Assembly: GCF_010470665.1 (NCBI RefSeq)
Contig: NZ_VOPZ01000007.1
Location: forward strand, 171,106-235,105
From: Desulfovibrio sp. JC022
GTDB taxonomy: Bacteria > Desulfobacterota > Desulfovibrionia > Desulfovibrionales > Desulfovibrionaceae
Length of the DNA: 64,000 nucleotides
Direction: 5' to 3'
Part shown: positions 8,361 to 17,441 of the stretch, piece by piece
How positions within the stretch are numbered: position 1 is the stretch's first letter
Layout: each line of letters opens with the position of its first letter
The notes under the pieces: model-generated
Database searches by the model: none
Seen by the model: only the letters and a program-made list of their open reading frames with translations
What the model was told of the DNA's origin: nothing
Made by a program: the position numbers and the translations under genes

Positions 8361-9629
8361 GTGGATCAAAACAACCCCGAACAAAACGAACAGCCCGAAA
8401 TCCCGGAAACAAAACCGGGATTTCGGGCTCGTCTTTCCAGACCTATCACCATTGGCGTCCTGACCGTTGTCTTTGCGGCAGCCCTATGTCTGATAATTGC
8501 CTTAGTCGTTGCTCCTTCACCGGAGAGCAACGCCTCTGTTAATCAGGAACCTACCGAGCAGATAGCAGACCAGAACACTCCGTCCTCACCGCCGCTCTAT
8601 GAAGAACCCATGGAAGGGGATCTTGATGATCTGGTCAAGCAGATTGATTTGAGTCTCATCAACACCCTCAAGGCAGCTAAAATATCCATGGGCGACCTGC
8701 GCCTGGAAGATGTATCCCTGAAAAAACATCAGGGACGGGATTACCATTTCCAGCAGCTCAGCTTCCCTGTACCCGGTGATAAAAAACAGTTCCTAGCCAA
8801 TGTACAGCATGGGCTGGAGTCCACAGCACTCAACGCCAGCCTTCATGAAATTGCAGCTGACAGCTGGATGATCAGCATCAACGGTGTGCCTACCCACAAG
8901 TTTTCCATTTTCACCCCGGTGGTGAAAAAAACAAAACCCGCCCCGGTGAAGCTCGATCCCAATGCTCCTAAAATGGCGATTGTCATTGATGACATGGGCG
9001 AGGATGTTGGTCTGGCCAAAGGTCTGGCAGCCCTTGATGCGAAAATAACCTTTTCCATCTGGCCCAGCAGTTCACACGTGAAAAAGACCATTGCAATCGC
9101 TAAAAAGAGCGGCAATGAAATCATGGTTCACCTGCCCATGCAGCCTAAAGGGTACCCCAAGATCAATCCCGGAGCGGACGCCCTGCTGGTCGGCATGAAT
9201 GCAGACAAAATAAACAAGATCACCCATGCGGCCATATCAAAAGTACCCGGAGCCACCGGACTTAATAACCACATGGGATCCAGCTTCACAGAAAACTATA
9301 ACGGCATGGTCGTTGTGTTGAAGCAGCTTCGCAAGAAACATTTGTTTTTCCTCGACAGCCGAACCACCCCGAAAAGCGCAGGCCGAAGAGCCGCCGGAAA
9401 GGCGGGCGTAACCTTCTACGAGCGCAATATTTTTCTCGATAATGTCAAAGATATCGGAGCAATCAAATACCAGCTTTCAAAGGCTGCCAAAATTGCCCGC
9501 AAGAGGGGACAGGCCATTGCCATCGGACATCCGAACCATGAAACCCTTAAGGCCATCCGCCAGTGGGTAGCTGAAAACAAAGGCAAAATCAGGATCGTTC
9601 CGGTAAGTTCACTGCGTCCCGACAGTTAA
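8361..9629 (+). CDS. Divergent polysaccharide deacetylase (YibQ type)
   Basis: Envelope protein of the divergent polysaccharide deacetylase family (DUF610), 422 aa, starting at GTG 8361 with AAGGG upstream. A cytoplasmic Pro/Glu-rich leader (about 1-30) is followed by one membrane anchor (about 31-55), a linker, and the NodB-like barrel from about 200 (MAIVIDDMGED, FSIWPSSSH, MVHLPMQP, GLNNHMGS, FFLDSRT, IGHPNHETL). The Asp-Asp and His-rich motifs suggest metal binding is retained. The substrate is not known; the position after envC and ctp points to a role in peptidoglycan or envelope upkeep. Confidence 0.88.
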   Translation: MDQNNPEQNEQPEIPETKPGFRARLSRPITIGVLTVVFAAALCLIIALVVAPSPESNASVNQEPTEQIADQNTPSSPPLYEEPMEGDLDDLVKQIDLSLINTLKAAKISMGDLRLEDVSLKKHQGRDYHFQQLSFPVPGDKKQFLANVQHGLESTALNASLHEIAADSWMISINGVPTHKFSIFTPVVKKTKPAPVKLDPNAPKMAIVIDDMGEDVGLAKGLAALDAKITFSIWPSSSHVKKTIAIAKKSGNEIMVHLPMQPKGYPKINPGADALLVGMNADKINKITHAAISKVPGATGLNNHMGSSFTENYNGMVVVLKQLRKKHLFFLDSRTTPKSAGRRAAGKAGVTFYERNIFLDNVKDIGAIKYQLSKAAKIARKRGQAIAIGHPNHETLKAIRQWVAENKGKIRIVPVSSLRPDS

Positions 9630-9794
9630 GCCCCGCACCATCTGCCTGTTGCGGAACTGAAATGAAGCCGAGGTTTTAATCTGCGGCTAAATCTATAAGT
9701 ATAAAAAATAATTTTGATCCTGTCTTGACTTAAGTGCCATTTTAAGGGCAAATTCGTTTCTATAAATAATTATTTAATAAAGGGTTGTATCAGG

Positions 9795-10745
9795 ATGAAA
9801 AAAATCCTCCTATTTCTCGTACTACTGTTCATGGTTACGGTTCCCGTAATCCACTCCGCTCAAACTCACACTGTTTCTATTTCCCAAATTGTAGAACATC
9901 CTTCCCTCGATGCCATGAGGGACGGTTTTAAAGATCGCCTTAAAGAGGCCGGATTTGATGTGATTTACAATGAGCATATTGCTCAGGGTAATCAGGCCAC
10001 CAACATTCAGATTGCAAACCAGATCAAAGGTGAAAACCCAGACCTGGTGCTGACTATCACCACTCCTTCTTCGCAGGCTGTCGCTCAGAAGATCAAGGAC
10101 ATTCCCGTACTCTTCACCGGTGTTACCGACCCTGTTGCTGCGGGACTGGTAAAGAGCCTCATGCTGCCCGGCAAGAACATTTCCGGCATGACCGACATGA
10201 GCCCGGTTCTGCGTCAGGTTGAACTGATCAAAGAGTTCCTGCCTGAAGTTAAAACAATCGGTACCATCTACAATGCCGGAGAAGCCAACTCCATAGTGCT
10301 GACCAACCTGCTCAAAGAAATCTGCAAAGATTTCGGGATCAAGGTAGAAGAAGCATCTGTTGCCAACTCCAGCGGAGTTTATCAGGCCGCCAAAAGCCTC
10401 GTAGGTAAATGCGATGCCATCTACATCCCGCTTGACAACACTGTTGTCTCCGGTCTTGAAGCTGCCATCAAAGTCTGCCGCCAGAACAAACTGCCTATCT
10501 TCTCCGCAGATACTGATTCCGTAAAACGCGGAACCGTAGCCGCGCTGGCTGTCGACTATTACCGCATGGGACTGCAAACCGCCGATATGGCTGCTCGCGT
10601 TCTTGGCGGAAAAGCCAAGCCAGCTGACATGCCAGTTGAAACGCTCCAGAATCTGCGCCTTTTCGTAAATGAAAAAGCCGCAGCCAGAATGGGAGTGAAA
10701 ATTCCCAGACAGGTCATGGAACGGGCCGACGAAGTGATTAAGTAA
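9795..10745 (+). CDS. ABC transporter substrate-binding protein (TrpX-like family)
   Basis: Periplasmic ligand-binding subunit, 316 aa, with a signal peptide (about 1-21, cleaved near HSA). It belongs to the COG2984-type family with SQIVEHPSLDAMRDGF near the mature N-terminus, ITTPSSQAVAQ, PVLFTGVTDPVAAGLV and a type 1 periplasmic binding fold. Family members have been linked to tryptophan or other aromatic ligands in Firmicutes, but the ligand here cannot be read from sequence. Permease and ATPase genes follow after a terminator hairpin, which should make this subunit more abundant than the other two. A perfect palindrome, AATATTTG/CAAATATT, sits at the stop codon (10745-10760). Confidence 0.88.
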   Translation: MKKILLFLVLLFMVTVPVIHSAQTHTVSISQIVEHPSLDAMRDGFKDRLKEAGFDVIYNEHIAQGNQATNIQIANQIKGENPDLVLTITTPSSQAVAQKIKDIPVLFTGVTDPVAAGLVKSLMLPGKNISGMTDMSPVLRQVELIKEFLPEVKTIGTIYNAGEANSIVLTNLLKEICKDFGIKVEEASVANSSGVYQAAKSLVGKCDAIYIPLDNTVVSGLEAAIKVCRQNKLPIFSADTDSVKRGTVAALAVDYYRMGLQTADMAARVLGGKAKPADMPVETLQNLRLFVNEKAAARMGVKIPRQVMERADEVIK

Positions 10746-10773
10746 ATATTTGCAAATATTCCGTATAAGAGTT

Positions 10774-10802
10774 AAAGGCGCAGTACATTCTGCGCCTTTT
10801 TT
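10774..10802 (+). terminator. Intrinsic terminator inside the ABC operon
   Basis: AAAGGCGCAG (10774-10783) pairs perfectly with CTGCGCCTTT (10790-10799) and runs into T6. It lies 27 bp before the permease start, so it probably lets only part of the transcription reach the permease and ATPase genes. Confidence 0.85.
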
Positions 10803-10828
10803 CTTTTAAAATAAAAGTTACAATAATC

Positions 10829-11731
10829 ATGATAAGTTTATACGCATTTATGGGAGCCATTGAGCAAGGCACTGCTTTCGGGCTCATGGTTTTAGGTGTC
10901 TACCTGACATTCAGAGTTCTGGACTTTCCCGACCTTACTGTCGACGGCAGTTTGCCTCTCGGTGCTGCGGTCTCGGCAGTGACCATCAGTAACGGCTATC
11001 ACCCGGTAGCGGGCATGGCTATGGCTGTAGGGGCCGGATTCATTGCCGGAGCTGTTACAGGAATACTGAACACCAAGTTCAAGATCCTACACCTGCTGGC
11101 CTCCATCCTGACTATGATCTCCCTCTACTCCATCAATATCCGTATCATGGGCAGGCCGAACATGACCCTGCTCGGTGAGGACACGCTCATTGACCAATTC
11201 ATTGAGTTGAGCGGTCTTGCGCCCCACTTCTCCACTCCTATACTTTTCGCCATAATTTCCGGGCTGACCCTGCTGACCCTGATCTGGTTTCTGAAAACAT
11301 CTTTCGGACTGGCAATGCTCGCCACCGGCGACAACCCCAAAATGATCACCAGCCTCGGTGTTAACCGCGATATGATGATCATCTTCGGCGTGGGTCTTTC
11401 AAACGGTATGGTAGCCCTTTCCGGCGCATTGGTAGCCCAGAACCAAGGGGCAGCTGATGTGAACATGGGTATCGGAACCATCATTGCCGGGCTGGCTTCG
11501 GTCATCATCGGGGAAACCCTTTTCGGCAAACCCAATGTAACTCGGGCCATGCTCGCCGCGCTACTCGGTTCCGTTGTCTATCGTATTGCCATTGCGCTGG
11601 CTCTGGGTGTACGTCTCGGCAATTTTGCATTCACCCCCAGTGACCTGAACCTCGTCACTGCCGCACTGGTTGTTGTGGCGCTGGTCTCTCCGCAGATTAA
11701 ATCCGGTCTGCTCAAAAGGAGGGCCGCCTAA
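10829..11731 (+). CDS. ABC transporter permease (COG4120 type)
   Basis: Membrane subunit of the importer begun by the binding protein upstream. The 300-aa protein is almost wholly hydrophobic, with about eight or nine membrane segments and the early motif FRVLDFPDLTVDGSLPLGAA typical of this branched-chain-permease-like family. Its stop codon overlaps the ATG of the ATPase gene (TAATG at 11729-11733), so the two are translationally coupled. Confidence 0.9.
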   Translation: MISLYAFMGAIEQGTAFGLMVLGVYLTFRVLDFPDLTVDGSLPLGAAVSAVTISNGYHPVAGMAMAVGAGFIAGAVTGILNTKFKILHLLASILTMISLYSINIRIMGRPNMTLLGEDTLIDQFIELSGLAPHFSTPILFAIISGLTLLTLIWFLKTSFGLAMLATGDNPKMITSLGVNRDMMIIFGVGLSNGMVALSGALVAQNQGAADVNMGIGTIIAGLASVIIGETLFGKPNVTRAMLAALLGSVVYRIAIALALGVRLGNFAFTPSDLNLVTAALVVVALVSPQIKSGLLKRRAA

Positions 11732-12543
11732 TGAGCCATCTCAATAAAATGCTTACAGTTGAAAAAGCAGCCAAGACCTTTAACCCGGACAGCGTTAACG
11801 AAGTACAGGCCCTGCGTGGCGTAGACCTTAATGTTAACGGTGGGGAATTCATCACTGTAATCGGCTCCAACGGGGCCGGAAAATCCACTTTTCTAAATTC
11901 CATTGCCGGGACTTTCATGCTCAGCAGCGGAAAAATCTCCATTGCAGGCAATGATGTTACCAGATGGCCTGAGCATAAGCGTGCAGCCAATCTTGGACGT
12001 GTATTTCAAGACCCTCTACTGGGCACCTGCGGTTCTCTTTCCATTGAACAGAATATGGCCTTAGCTCTCAAACGAGGCAAACGCAGAGGGCTGGGCTTGG
12101 GCGTAAAAGCTCGCGACCGGGAGCTGTTCCGGGAGCAGCTTGCAACCCTCGGGCTGGGACTGGAAGACAGACTGGCAGATCAGGTTGGATTACTGTCCGG
12201 TGGACAAAGACAGGCGTTAACCATGCTCATGGCAACAATGACAAGGCCGGACATTTTATTACTGGACGAGCATACAGCCGCGCTGGACCCCAAGACAGGA
12301 CGCAAAATTCTTGATATAACCGACGCCGTTGTGCATCGTGATAACCTGACCACACTTATGGTGACCCATAATATGAATCAGGCCATCAACATGGGCGATA
12401 GATTAATCATGTTCCATCAGGGCATGATAATTCTGGATATTTCCGGGAAGGAGAAGAAGGGATTGAAAGTTGAAGATCTGCTGGATCGATTCTACTCCCT
12501 TCGCGGCGAGGATGTAGCTACTGACAGGATGCTTTTTTCCTGA
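11731..12543 (+). CDS. ABC transporter ATP-binding protein (COG1101 type)
   Basis: Energising subunit of the importer, 270 aa. Walker A is GSNGAGKST, the Q-loop region reads RVFQDPLLGT, the signature is LLSGGQRQAL, Walker B is ILLLDEHTAALDP and the switch His is in VTHNM. DEH rather than DEP after Walker B is typical of this branch. It overlaps the permease gene by 1 bp. The closest family context is the uncharacterised TrpXYZ-like importer set. Confidence 0.92.
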   Translation: MSHLNKMLTVEKAAKTFNPDSVNEVQALRGVDLNVNGGEFITVIGSNGAGKSTFLNSIAGTFMLSSGKISIAGNDVTRWPEHKRAANLGRVFQDPLLGTCGSLSIEQNMALALKRGKRRGLGLGVKARDRELFREQLATLGLGLEDRLADQVGLLSGGQRQALTMLMATMTRPDILLLDEHTAALDPKTGRKILDITDAVVHRDNLTTLMVTHNMNQAINMGDRLIMFHQGMIILDISGKEKKGLKVEDLLDRFYSLRGEDVATDRMLFS

Positions 12544-12629
12544 TCGCTGCTGCATGAACTTCCCGTTCAGGGTTACACCTGAGAAATGCGAAAATCCGCA
12601 ATAATGAATACACTTGGAGGACTTAAACA

Positions 12630-13049
12630 ATGGGCGAACTTACTTTTTCCATCATCAAACCTGACGCAGTAAAAGACGGTAAAACCGGTGACATCCTTAA
12701 AATGATTACCGATGCAGGTCTGAAGATCAAAGCAACTAAAATGATTCACATGACCCAGACTCAGGCTGAAGGTTTCTACGCTGTTCACAAAGAGCGTCCT
12801 TTCTTCGGCGAGCTAGTTGAATTCATGATTTCCGGTCCCTGTGTGGTTTCCGTTCTTGAAGGCGAAGACGCCATCAAACGTTACCGTGACCTCATGGGTG
12901 CCACCAACCCCAATGAAGCAGCAGAAGGTACTATCCGCAAGGCTTTCGGTGCCGGAATCGAAGCAAACGCATGCCACGGCTCCGATGCTCCCGAAACCGC
13001 AGCCATCGAAGTACCCTACTTCTTCAGCAGCCTCGAAATGGTAAACTAA
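12630..13049 (+). CDS. ndk: Nucleoside diphosphate kinase
   Basis: Balances (d)NTP pools by moving the gamma-phosphate of ATP to NDPs through a phospho-His. The 139-aa length is normal. FSIIKPDAV opens the protein, and the active-site segment is NACHGSD with His116. GGAGG sits 9-10 bp before the ATG. proC starts 1 bp after the stop, so the two are cotranscribed. Confidence 0.97.
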   Translation: MGELTFSIIKPDAVKDGKTGDILKMITDAGLKIKATKMIHMTQTQAEGFYAVHKERPFFGELVEFMISGPCVVSVLEGEDAIKRYRDLMGATNPNEAAEGTIRKAFGAGIEANACHGSDAPETAAIEVPYFFSSLEMVN

Positions 13050-13050
13050 T

Positions 13051-13854
13051 ATGACAAAAAAAGTTGGATTTATCGGCACTGGCAACATGGGCGCCGCCAT
13101 AATCAGAGGAATGGCCGGCGATGACAACATCAACCTGCTTGGCTCTGACCTGAACAAAGCGTCACTGAAAGCCCTTGCTGAAGAGACCGGACTCACCCAG
13201 TGTGAAAATGCCCGCGATCTTGCCAAGGAATCCGACTTTATCGTGCTGGCGGTCAAACCCCAGCACGCCCCCGCAGTTCTGGAAGAAATTGCTCCTGAAC
13301 TGGGCGAGTCCAAATGTGTGATTTCCATTGCCGCCGGACTCACTGTGAACCAGCTCAGGGAATTATGCGAAAACAGGTGTGCTGTTGTCCGGGTTATGCC
13401 TAACACACCTGCTCTGGTTAATGCCGGAGTATTCGCCGTCTGCCTTGACGACTCTCACCTGAGCGATGAGCAACGCTCTTTTACAAGTGAAATGTTCACC
13501 CCTCTCGGTGATGTCCACGTACTTGCAGAGAGTATGTTCGACAGTTTCACAGCTGTGATCGGTTCCGGTCCCGCTTACGTCTTCTACTTCATGGATGCCA
13601 TGATTGAATCAGCTGTCGAACTCGGCCTGCCCCGCGACCTTGCTCGCGGCATGGTGGAGAAACTCTTTGAAGGTTCAACGACACTGGCTCAGGACAGCAA
13701 GCTGCATGTTGCACATCTGCGTGAAATGGTAACCTCCCCTGCGGGAACTACCGTTAAAGCACTCGTGCATCTGGACCGCACTGCTACCCGCGGCAATATT
13801 ATTGACGCGGTTCGCAAAAGCTATGAGCGCAGCATAGAACTCGGGAAAAAATAA
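13051..13854 (+). CDS. proC: Pyrroline-5-carboxylate reductase
   Basis: Last step of proline synthesis: reduces pyrroline-5-carboxylate with NAD(P)H. The 267-aa protein opens with the Rossmann motif VGFIGTGNMGAAIIRG, carries VLAVKPQ and VVRVMPNTPALV, and has the ProC signature region around SPAGTTVKALVHLD. It begins 1 bp after ndk, so translation is probably coupled to it. Confidence 0.96.
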   Translation: MTKKVGFIGTGNMGAAIIRGMAGDDNINLLGSDLNKASLKALAEETGLTQCENARDLAKESDFIVLAVKPQHAPAVLEEIAPELGESKCVISIAAGLTVNQLRELCENRCAVVRVMPNTPALVNAGVFAVCLDDSHLSDEQRSFTSEMFTPLGDVHVLAESMFDSFTAVIGSGPAYVFYFMDAMIESAVELGLPRDLARGMVEKLFEGSTTLAQDSKLHVAHLREMVTSPAGTTVKALVHLDRTATRGNIIDAVRKSYERSIELGKK

Positions 13855-13860
13855 GAAAAA

Positions 13861-13950
13861 GAATGCCTCCGGCGGCTCTCCGAGGGCCCTTCGGGGACCA
13901 AAGAAACTTTTTGTAAAAAGTTTCTCTGGACTCTTCAAAAACTTTTAATA
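13861..13950 (+). repeat. Intergenic GCCTCCGGCGGC repeat, copy 2
   Basis: GCCTCCGGCGGC at 13865-13876, a second GC element (CCCTTCGGGG), hairpin AGAAACTTTTT/AAAAAGTTTCT, then a CTCTTCAAAAACTTTTAATA tail. It starts 6 bp after the proC stop. The hairpin sequence differs from copy 1 but is still self-complementary. Confidence 0.75.
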
Positions 13951-13995
13951 GTTTTGATTTGAGTTAGCTCGGTAAGGCATAACTAGTTAAGAAAA

Positions 13996-14027
13996 AAAGG
14001 GAGACTTGAATTTTCAAGTCTCCCTTT
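13996..14027. terminator. Bidirectional terminator between proC and the glycosyltransferase gene
   Basis: AAAGGGAGACTTGAA (13996-14010) and TTCAAGTCTCCCTTT (14013-14027) form a perfect 15-bp stem with an A-run on the left and T-rich right side, serving the convergent genes on both strands. Confidence 0.9.
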
Positions 14028-14033
14028 CTTTAT

Positions 14034-16001
14034 TTAGACAAAGTAAGTCAAGTAGATCGTAGTTCCCCAGAGCGTCAGGAAGCCGCAAAATGCGGATTTG
14101 ATATAAATATTTTTGAGCAACGGCTGGATGCCTGCCATGGCTAGGATACCGTAACATGGCAGCAGGCCCAGGGTATAGCTGGCCTTGGCTGTGCTGTAGA
14201 TTGGCAGATTGAGGTAGAGATACATCTCGGCAGCAAAATATACCACTATGCAAGCTGTGAGGAACATCTGCCCGTTAAAAACAGACTTTACGGGCTTATA
14301 GAATGTACGCCCGATCCCAGCTAGAATCATAATTGAAGGAATCAGGGCCAAAAGTGCTGTCGCCATCATCAACTGCTCGTCCCATGGCGGCCTGCTCATA
14401 AATTTGCTCATTCCGCTGAGATTAGCATCAAGCCACAATGTGGAATAAAGCCCGTCCCAGATTCCATTGGTTGTAGAATACACGGGCTTAAGGATGGAAC
14501 TTCCGAAACTGCTGAAATGCTCCCAGATACGATAGCCGTGATCCTGCCACCAAGCAATCTCGCGAATCTTATCCCAACCGCCGATAAAGGGTTTGCCGTA
14601 ACTGGCCCAATTGCGCAGATAGTACCAGCCGCCGACAATTGCTGTGGTTATCAAGCTCAGAACAATCCCCCTGAGACTACTGACTTTATGTACGGAAGAT
14701 TCACTTTTCTCAAACAGCAGCGGAAGCAGCACAAAAAAGATGATCAACGGTATCAAGAGCGTGCAGGTAGCCTTGCTCAGAATCGCCAGCCCGAGGAATA
14801 ATCCCAGCAGTGCAAATTCCTTCAAATTTCGCTGCTCAGGAGTTTGAACGATGCTTAGGACCATGAGGATGGTCAGCCCCGAAAAAACCGCCGCCAGCGG
14901 TTCATTACCCCAGAATTGGGCCATTACGAAATTCATCGGAATAAATCCGCCGAGGACTGTTGCCCCGATCTGAGCAAAACGATCCTCTTTGAAAGCAAGG
15001 ACCGAACATCTGTAACAGATCTCGATCATGACCGCACCGCAAGCAAGCGGAATTAGCCGCAACCAATAAAGACTGTTTTCAATATCCATGAACAGAAGCA
15101 GGAATTTATAAAATGCAGCGGAAATAATGTAGTAAAGCGGAGGCTGAAACATCTGCCACCCTTCCAGCGGGCTGGGAAGAGTTAAATTATCAGCTACATA
15201 TTCGATATATTTGAAATGACCGACTGAATCCATTCCCAGTTTAAGTGGAAGTTCATGAAAATTATTGAATGCCATGACACCCCACAACCCCAAAAGTATA
15301 AATCTGAAATGAGCGGGAGCTATTTCAAAATTACGTATAAAAGCAAGTTCATTCCTGTTCTCGCGCAGCCAGACAAAACCTGCTCCCAGCAAAAACAAGG
15401 GGAACATCAATGGTAACGAATTCAGCAATGCCCGGTCTGAACGTTCAAACTCATCAGTAATACGCAAACGCCCTGTTTTAGAGGCATCCACAGCCGGATT
15501 CCAGACAAAATCATCACGGCTGGCCTCCCAGCCATGGGGGGTGGCAATATCCAGCCCATCCGCCCAGAACAGCAATGCCGGATGCGCGTTTTCATTGACC
15601 ACCGCAATTTTCAATTCATGTTTCCCGGCAGGAAGCTTTGACAAATTAAACGTTACAACCTCACGCCACTTATCCGTATCACCGTCAAACTTGCGTACAG
15701 GCATTCCATCAAGCCATATCCCGGCACCCCGGAAAGCCTTCAGATGAATAACCACATCCTGCTGCTCAGCCAACTCGAAAACACGCCGGAAAAGAATCAT
15801 CTCAGAACCGTTACTGCGGGCATTCAAACGAAAAGGTAAATCCAGCTTGATCCAGCGGGCTTCGGGATGCGCAGTTAGATAAGAATTCTCCGACTCGGAT
15901 ACGGAGGAATTAAAGGCAAAAAAACTGGCTCCGACAAAAACACAAATAGCCAGAATAAGAACAACCTGCACCACACGGTTTCTATTTGTATCCTGCAACA
16001 T
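14034..16001 (-). CDS. GT-C fold glycosyltransferase (family 39-like membrane protein)
   Basis: Predicted lipid-linked-sugar glycosyltransferase of the ArnT/PMT type, 655 aa. One membrane helix (about 10-28) precedes a roughly 170-residue periplasmic beta-rich domain with the look of a carbohydrate-binding module (RAFRGAGIWLDG, LPAGKHELKIAV), then about ten membrane helices. The loop after the second helix has LGMDSVGHFKYIEY, with an acidic residue in the place where GT-C enzymes carry catalytic Asp, and NEPLAA later matches PMT_2 proteins. Donor and acceptor are unknown. It is a single-gene unit flanked by terminators. Confidence 0.75.
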   Translation of the reverse strand: MLQDTNRNRVVQVVLILAICVFVGASFFAFNSSVSESENSYLTAHPEARWIKLDLPFRLNARSNGSEMILFRRVFELAEQQDVVIHLKAFRGAGIWLDGMPVRKFDGDTDKWREVVTFNLSKLPAGKHELKIAVVNENAHPALLFWADGLDIATPHGWEASRDDFVWNPAVDASKTGRLRITDEFERSDRALLNSLPLMFPLFLLGAGFVWLRENRNELAFIRNFEIAPAHFRFILLGLWGVMAFNNFHELPLKLGMDSVGHFKYIEYVADNLTLPSPLEGWQMFQPPLYYIISAAFYKFLLLFMDIENSLYWLRLIPLACGAVMIEICYRCSVLAFKEDRFAQIGATVLGGFIPMNFVMAQFWGNEPLAAVFSGLTILMVLSIVQTPEQRNLKEFALLGLFLGLAILSKATCTLLIPLIIFFVLLPLLFEKSESSVHKVSSLRGIVLSLITTAIVGGWYYLRNWASYGKPFIGGWDKIREIAWWQDHGYRIWEHFSSFGSSILKPVYSTTNGIWDGLYSTLWLDANLSGMSKFMSRPPWDEQLMMATALLALIPSIMILAGIGRTFYKPVKSVFNGQMFLTACIVVYFAAEMYLYLNLPIYSTAKASYTLGLLPCYGILAMAGIQPLLKNIYIKSAFCGFLTLWGTTIYLTYFV

Positions 16002-16077
16002 GAAAGACTCCGTAAATTTTTATTCTTTTATACGGATTGAAGCTCTTTGAATAGGGTAAAAATCTAACAAGCTACAC

Positions 16078-16129
16078 GGCGAAGCTTTAATGAACAGTTT
16101 CAGAGTTTCCCGAAAGGACCGCCGGAGGC
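16078..16129 (-). repeat. Intergenic GCCTCCGGCGGC repeat, degenerate copy 9
   Basis: Minus-strand orientation: GCCTCCGGCGG at 16129-16119, then a shortened body and AAGCTTCGCC-like end at 16078-16088. It lies beyond the cbiB terminator and lacks a long hairpin, so it looks decayed. Confidence 0.5.
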
Positions 16130-16137
16130 ACCCAAAA

Positions 16138-16167
16138 AAACCGGAACCTCCTAAGAGATTCCGGTTT
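16138..16167 (-). terminator. Terminator for cbiB
   Basis: On the minus strand AAACCGGAA (16167-16159) pairs with TTCCGGTTT (16146-16138), continuing into a T7 run. It lies 25 bp after the cbiB stop. Confidence 0.85.
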
Positions 16168-16192
16168 AAATCAACGTATAGTTGTAAATCGA

Positions 16193-17152
16193 CTAGTGAA
16201 CTGCGCCAGACGCCCAGACCAATACAAAGTAAATGTCGAGCAGTACAGCGGAGAAGATAGCGGTGGTCATAACCAGCGCGCCGAGTCTTTTCAGCTTCAG
16301 GGAAGTCCATTCGCCTGCTTCGGGACCGAGAACAGGTTTCTCTTTTTCTTCACCAAAGTACACGGCCTTACCGCCCATGGGTGCACCGAGCAGCCATGCA
16401 GCAGGAGCCATGGACCAACCCGCATTGGGGCTTTCGGTCTTGTTGGCATCAGTGATGAGATTGTCGTAAGCGGATTCCCAATCAAGCTTCATGATACGAC
16501 CAGCTGCCAGCATCATAAATCCGGTGATACGGGCAGGAATAAAAGCCAGAACATCGTCAGCTTTGGCTGCATAGTATCCGAACTCTTTGTATTCTTCATT
16601 CTTGTAACCCCACATGGAATCCATGGTGGAGATGGTTTTGTAAACCCACATTCCGGCAGGTCCGGTAACCACAAGGTAGAAGAAAGGAGCTACGAAACCG
16701 TCATTCAGATTTTCGCTGGTGGATTCAGCCAGAGCCTTGCGCAGGCCGTTTTCATCCAGTTCGGAAACATCGCGGCTGACCAGTTCTGCAATTGCGGAAC
16801 GGGCATCTTCAATTCTGCCGCTATCGAGCAGAGAAGCTGCATTCTTGTGCTCGCTAAGCAGGGAGCCAAGAGCAAGACCAGCATAAGCAAGGTACAGACC
16901 AATCAGCACACCGAGGAAGGGGATTGCAAGAAAAACCTTGAGAACACCCCAAACCACTATTGCGAAAGCCAATACACCAACACCGCCCATTACTTTACGG
17001 GACATGCCGGTGGAATAAACCCAGTTTTTGTACTTATCCAAAGCCATTCCGATGTAACGTACAGGATGGGGGAACCACTTGGGATCTCCCAAAACGAAAT
17101 CAAGAACAAGTGCGATGATAGGTACAAGAAACAAAACAGTAGAATTGTCCAT
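16193..17152 (-). CDS. cbiB: Adenosylcobinamide-phosphate synthase
   Basis: Joins aminopropanol (phosphate) to adenosylcobyric acid, late in B12 assembly (CbiB/CobD). The 319-aa membrane protein shows LVLDFVLGDPKWFPHPVRYIG near the start and SPNAGWSMAPAAWLLGA in the second half, both typical of the family, plus several membrane helices. The gene is alone, not in a cobalamin cluster. I looked for a cobalamin riboswitch in the 288-bp gap upstream and could not find the conserved B12-box pattern. Confidence 0.9.
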   Translation of the reverse strand: MDNSTVLFLVPIIALVLDFVLGDPKWFPHPVRYIGMALDKYKNWVYSTGMSRKVMGGVGVLAFAIVVWGVLKVFLAIPFLGVLIGLYLAYAGLALGSLLSEHKNAASLLDSGRIEDARSAIAELVSRDVSELDENGLRKALAESTSENLNDGFVAPFFYLVVTGPAGMWVYKTISTMDSMWGYKNEEYKEFGYYAAKADDVLAFIPARITGFMMLAAGRIMKLDWESAYDNLITDANKTESPNAGWSMAPAAWLLGAPMGGKAVYFGEEKEKPVLGPEAGEWTSLKLKRLGALVMTTAIFSAVLLDIYFVLVWASGAVH

Positions 17153-17208
17153 CAGATATTCAACCTCAAATCTTAAAGCGTTTGGCCGGACTGACCAGCG
17201 CGACGCAC

Positions 17209-17234
17209 TTAAAATAAATCCGTATTTATTTTAA
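17209..17234. other. AT-rich palindrome, AAATAAAT-N4-ATTTATTT type (site A)
   Basis: TTAAAATAAAT (17209-17219) and ATTTATTTTAA (17224-17234) are perfect reverse complements around CCGT. It lies 57 bp upstream of cbiB. Two further intergenic sites share the same arms and 4-nt centre. The rest of the gap 17235-17399 holds no gene I can support. Confidence 0.55.
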
Positions 17235-17399
17235 ACATTAAATTCAAATCCATGAATTCAACAAACGTAACACCGGAACCGACACACAGGGACAGCCGGG
17301 GACAGGAACCTCACTATTCCACCCACTTCAAATGGGTAATAAAAGCCCCGCATCCAGTCCTTCCCACAGAACCGGGTGCTTGCTGTCTCTCCATCATAT

Positions 17400-17432
17400 A
17401 AAAAAGCGGCACGGACAACAATCCGTACCGCT
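17400..17432 (-). terminator. Terminator of the rpsU-rpoD operon
   Basis: On the minus strand AGCGGTACGGA (17432-17422) pairs with TCCGTGCCGCT (17415-17405), one G-U wobble, then T6. It is 10 bp after the rpoD stop. Confidence 0.88.
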
Positions 17433-17441
17433 CTCTTAATT

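Noticed and set aside
16196-17176. 326-codon frame opposite cbiB
   Set aside because: Antisense shadow of cbiB; no ribosome site, no recognisable domain.
17153-17400. Possible cobalamin riboswitch upstream of cbiB
   Set aside because: GC-rich pieces and GGGAA-like bits are present on the minus strand, but the conserved B12-box order could not be laid out.
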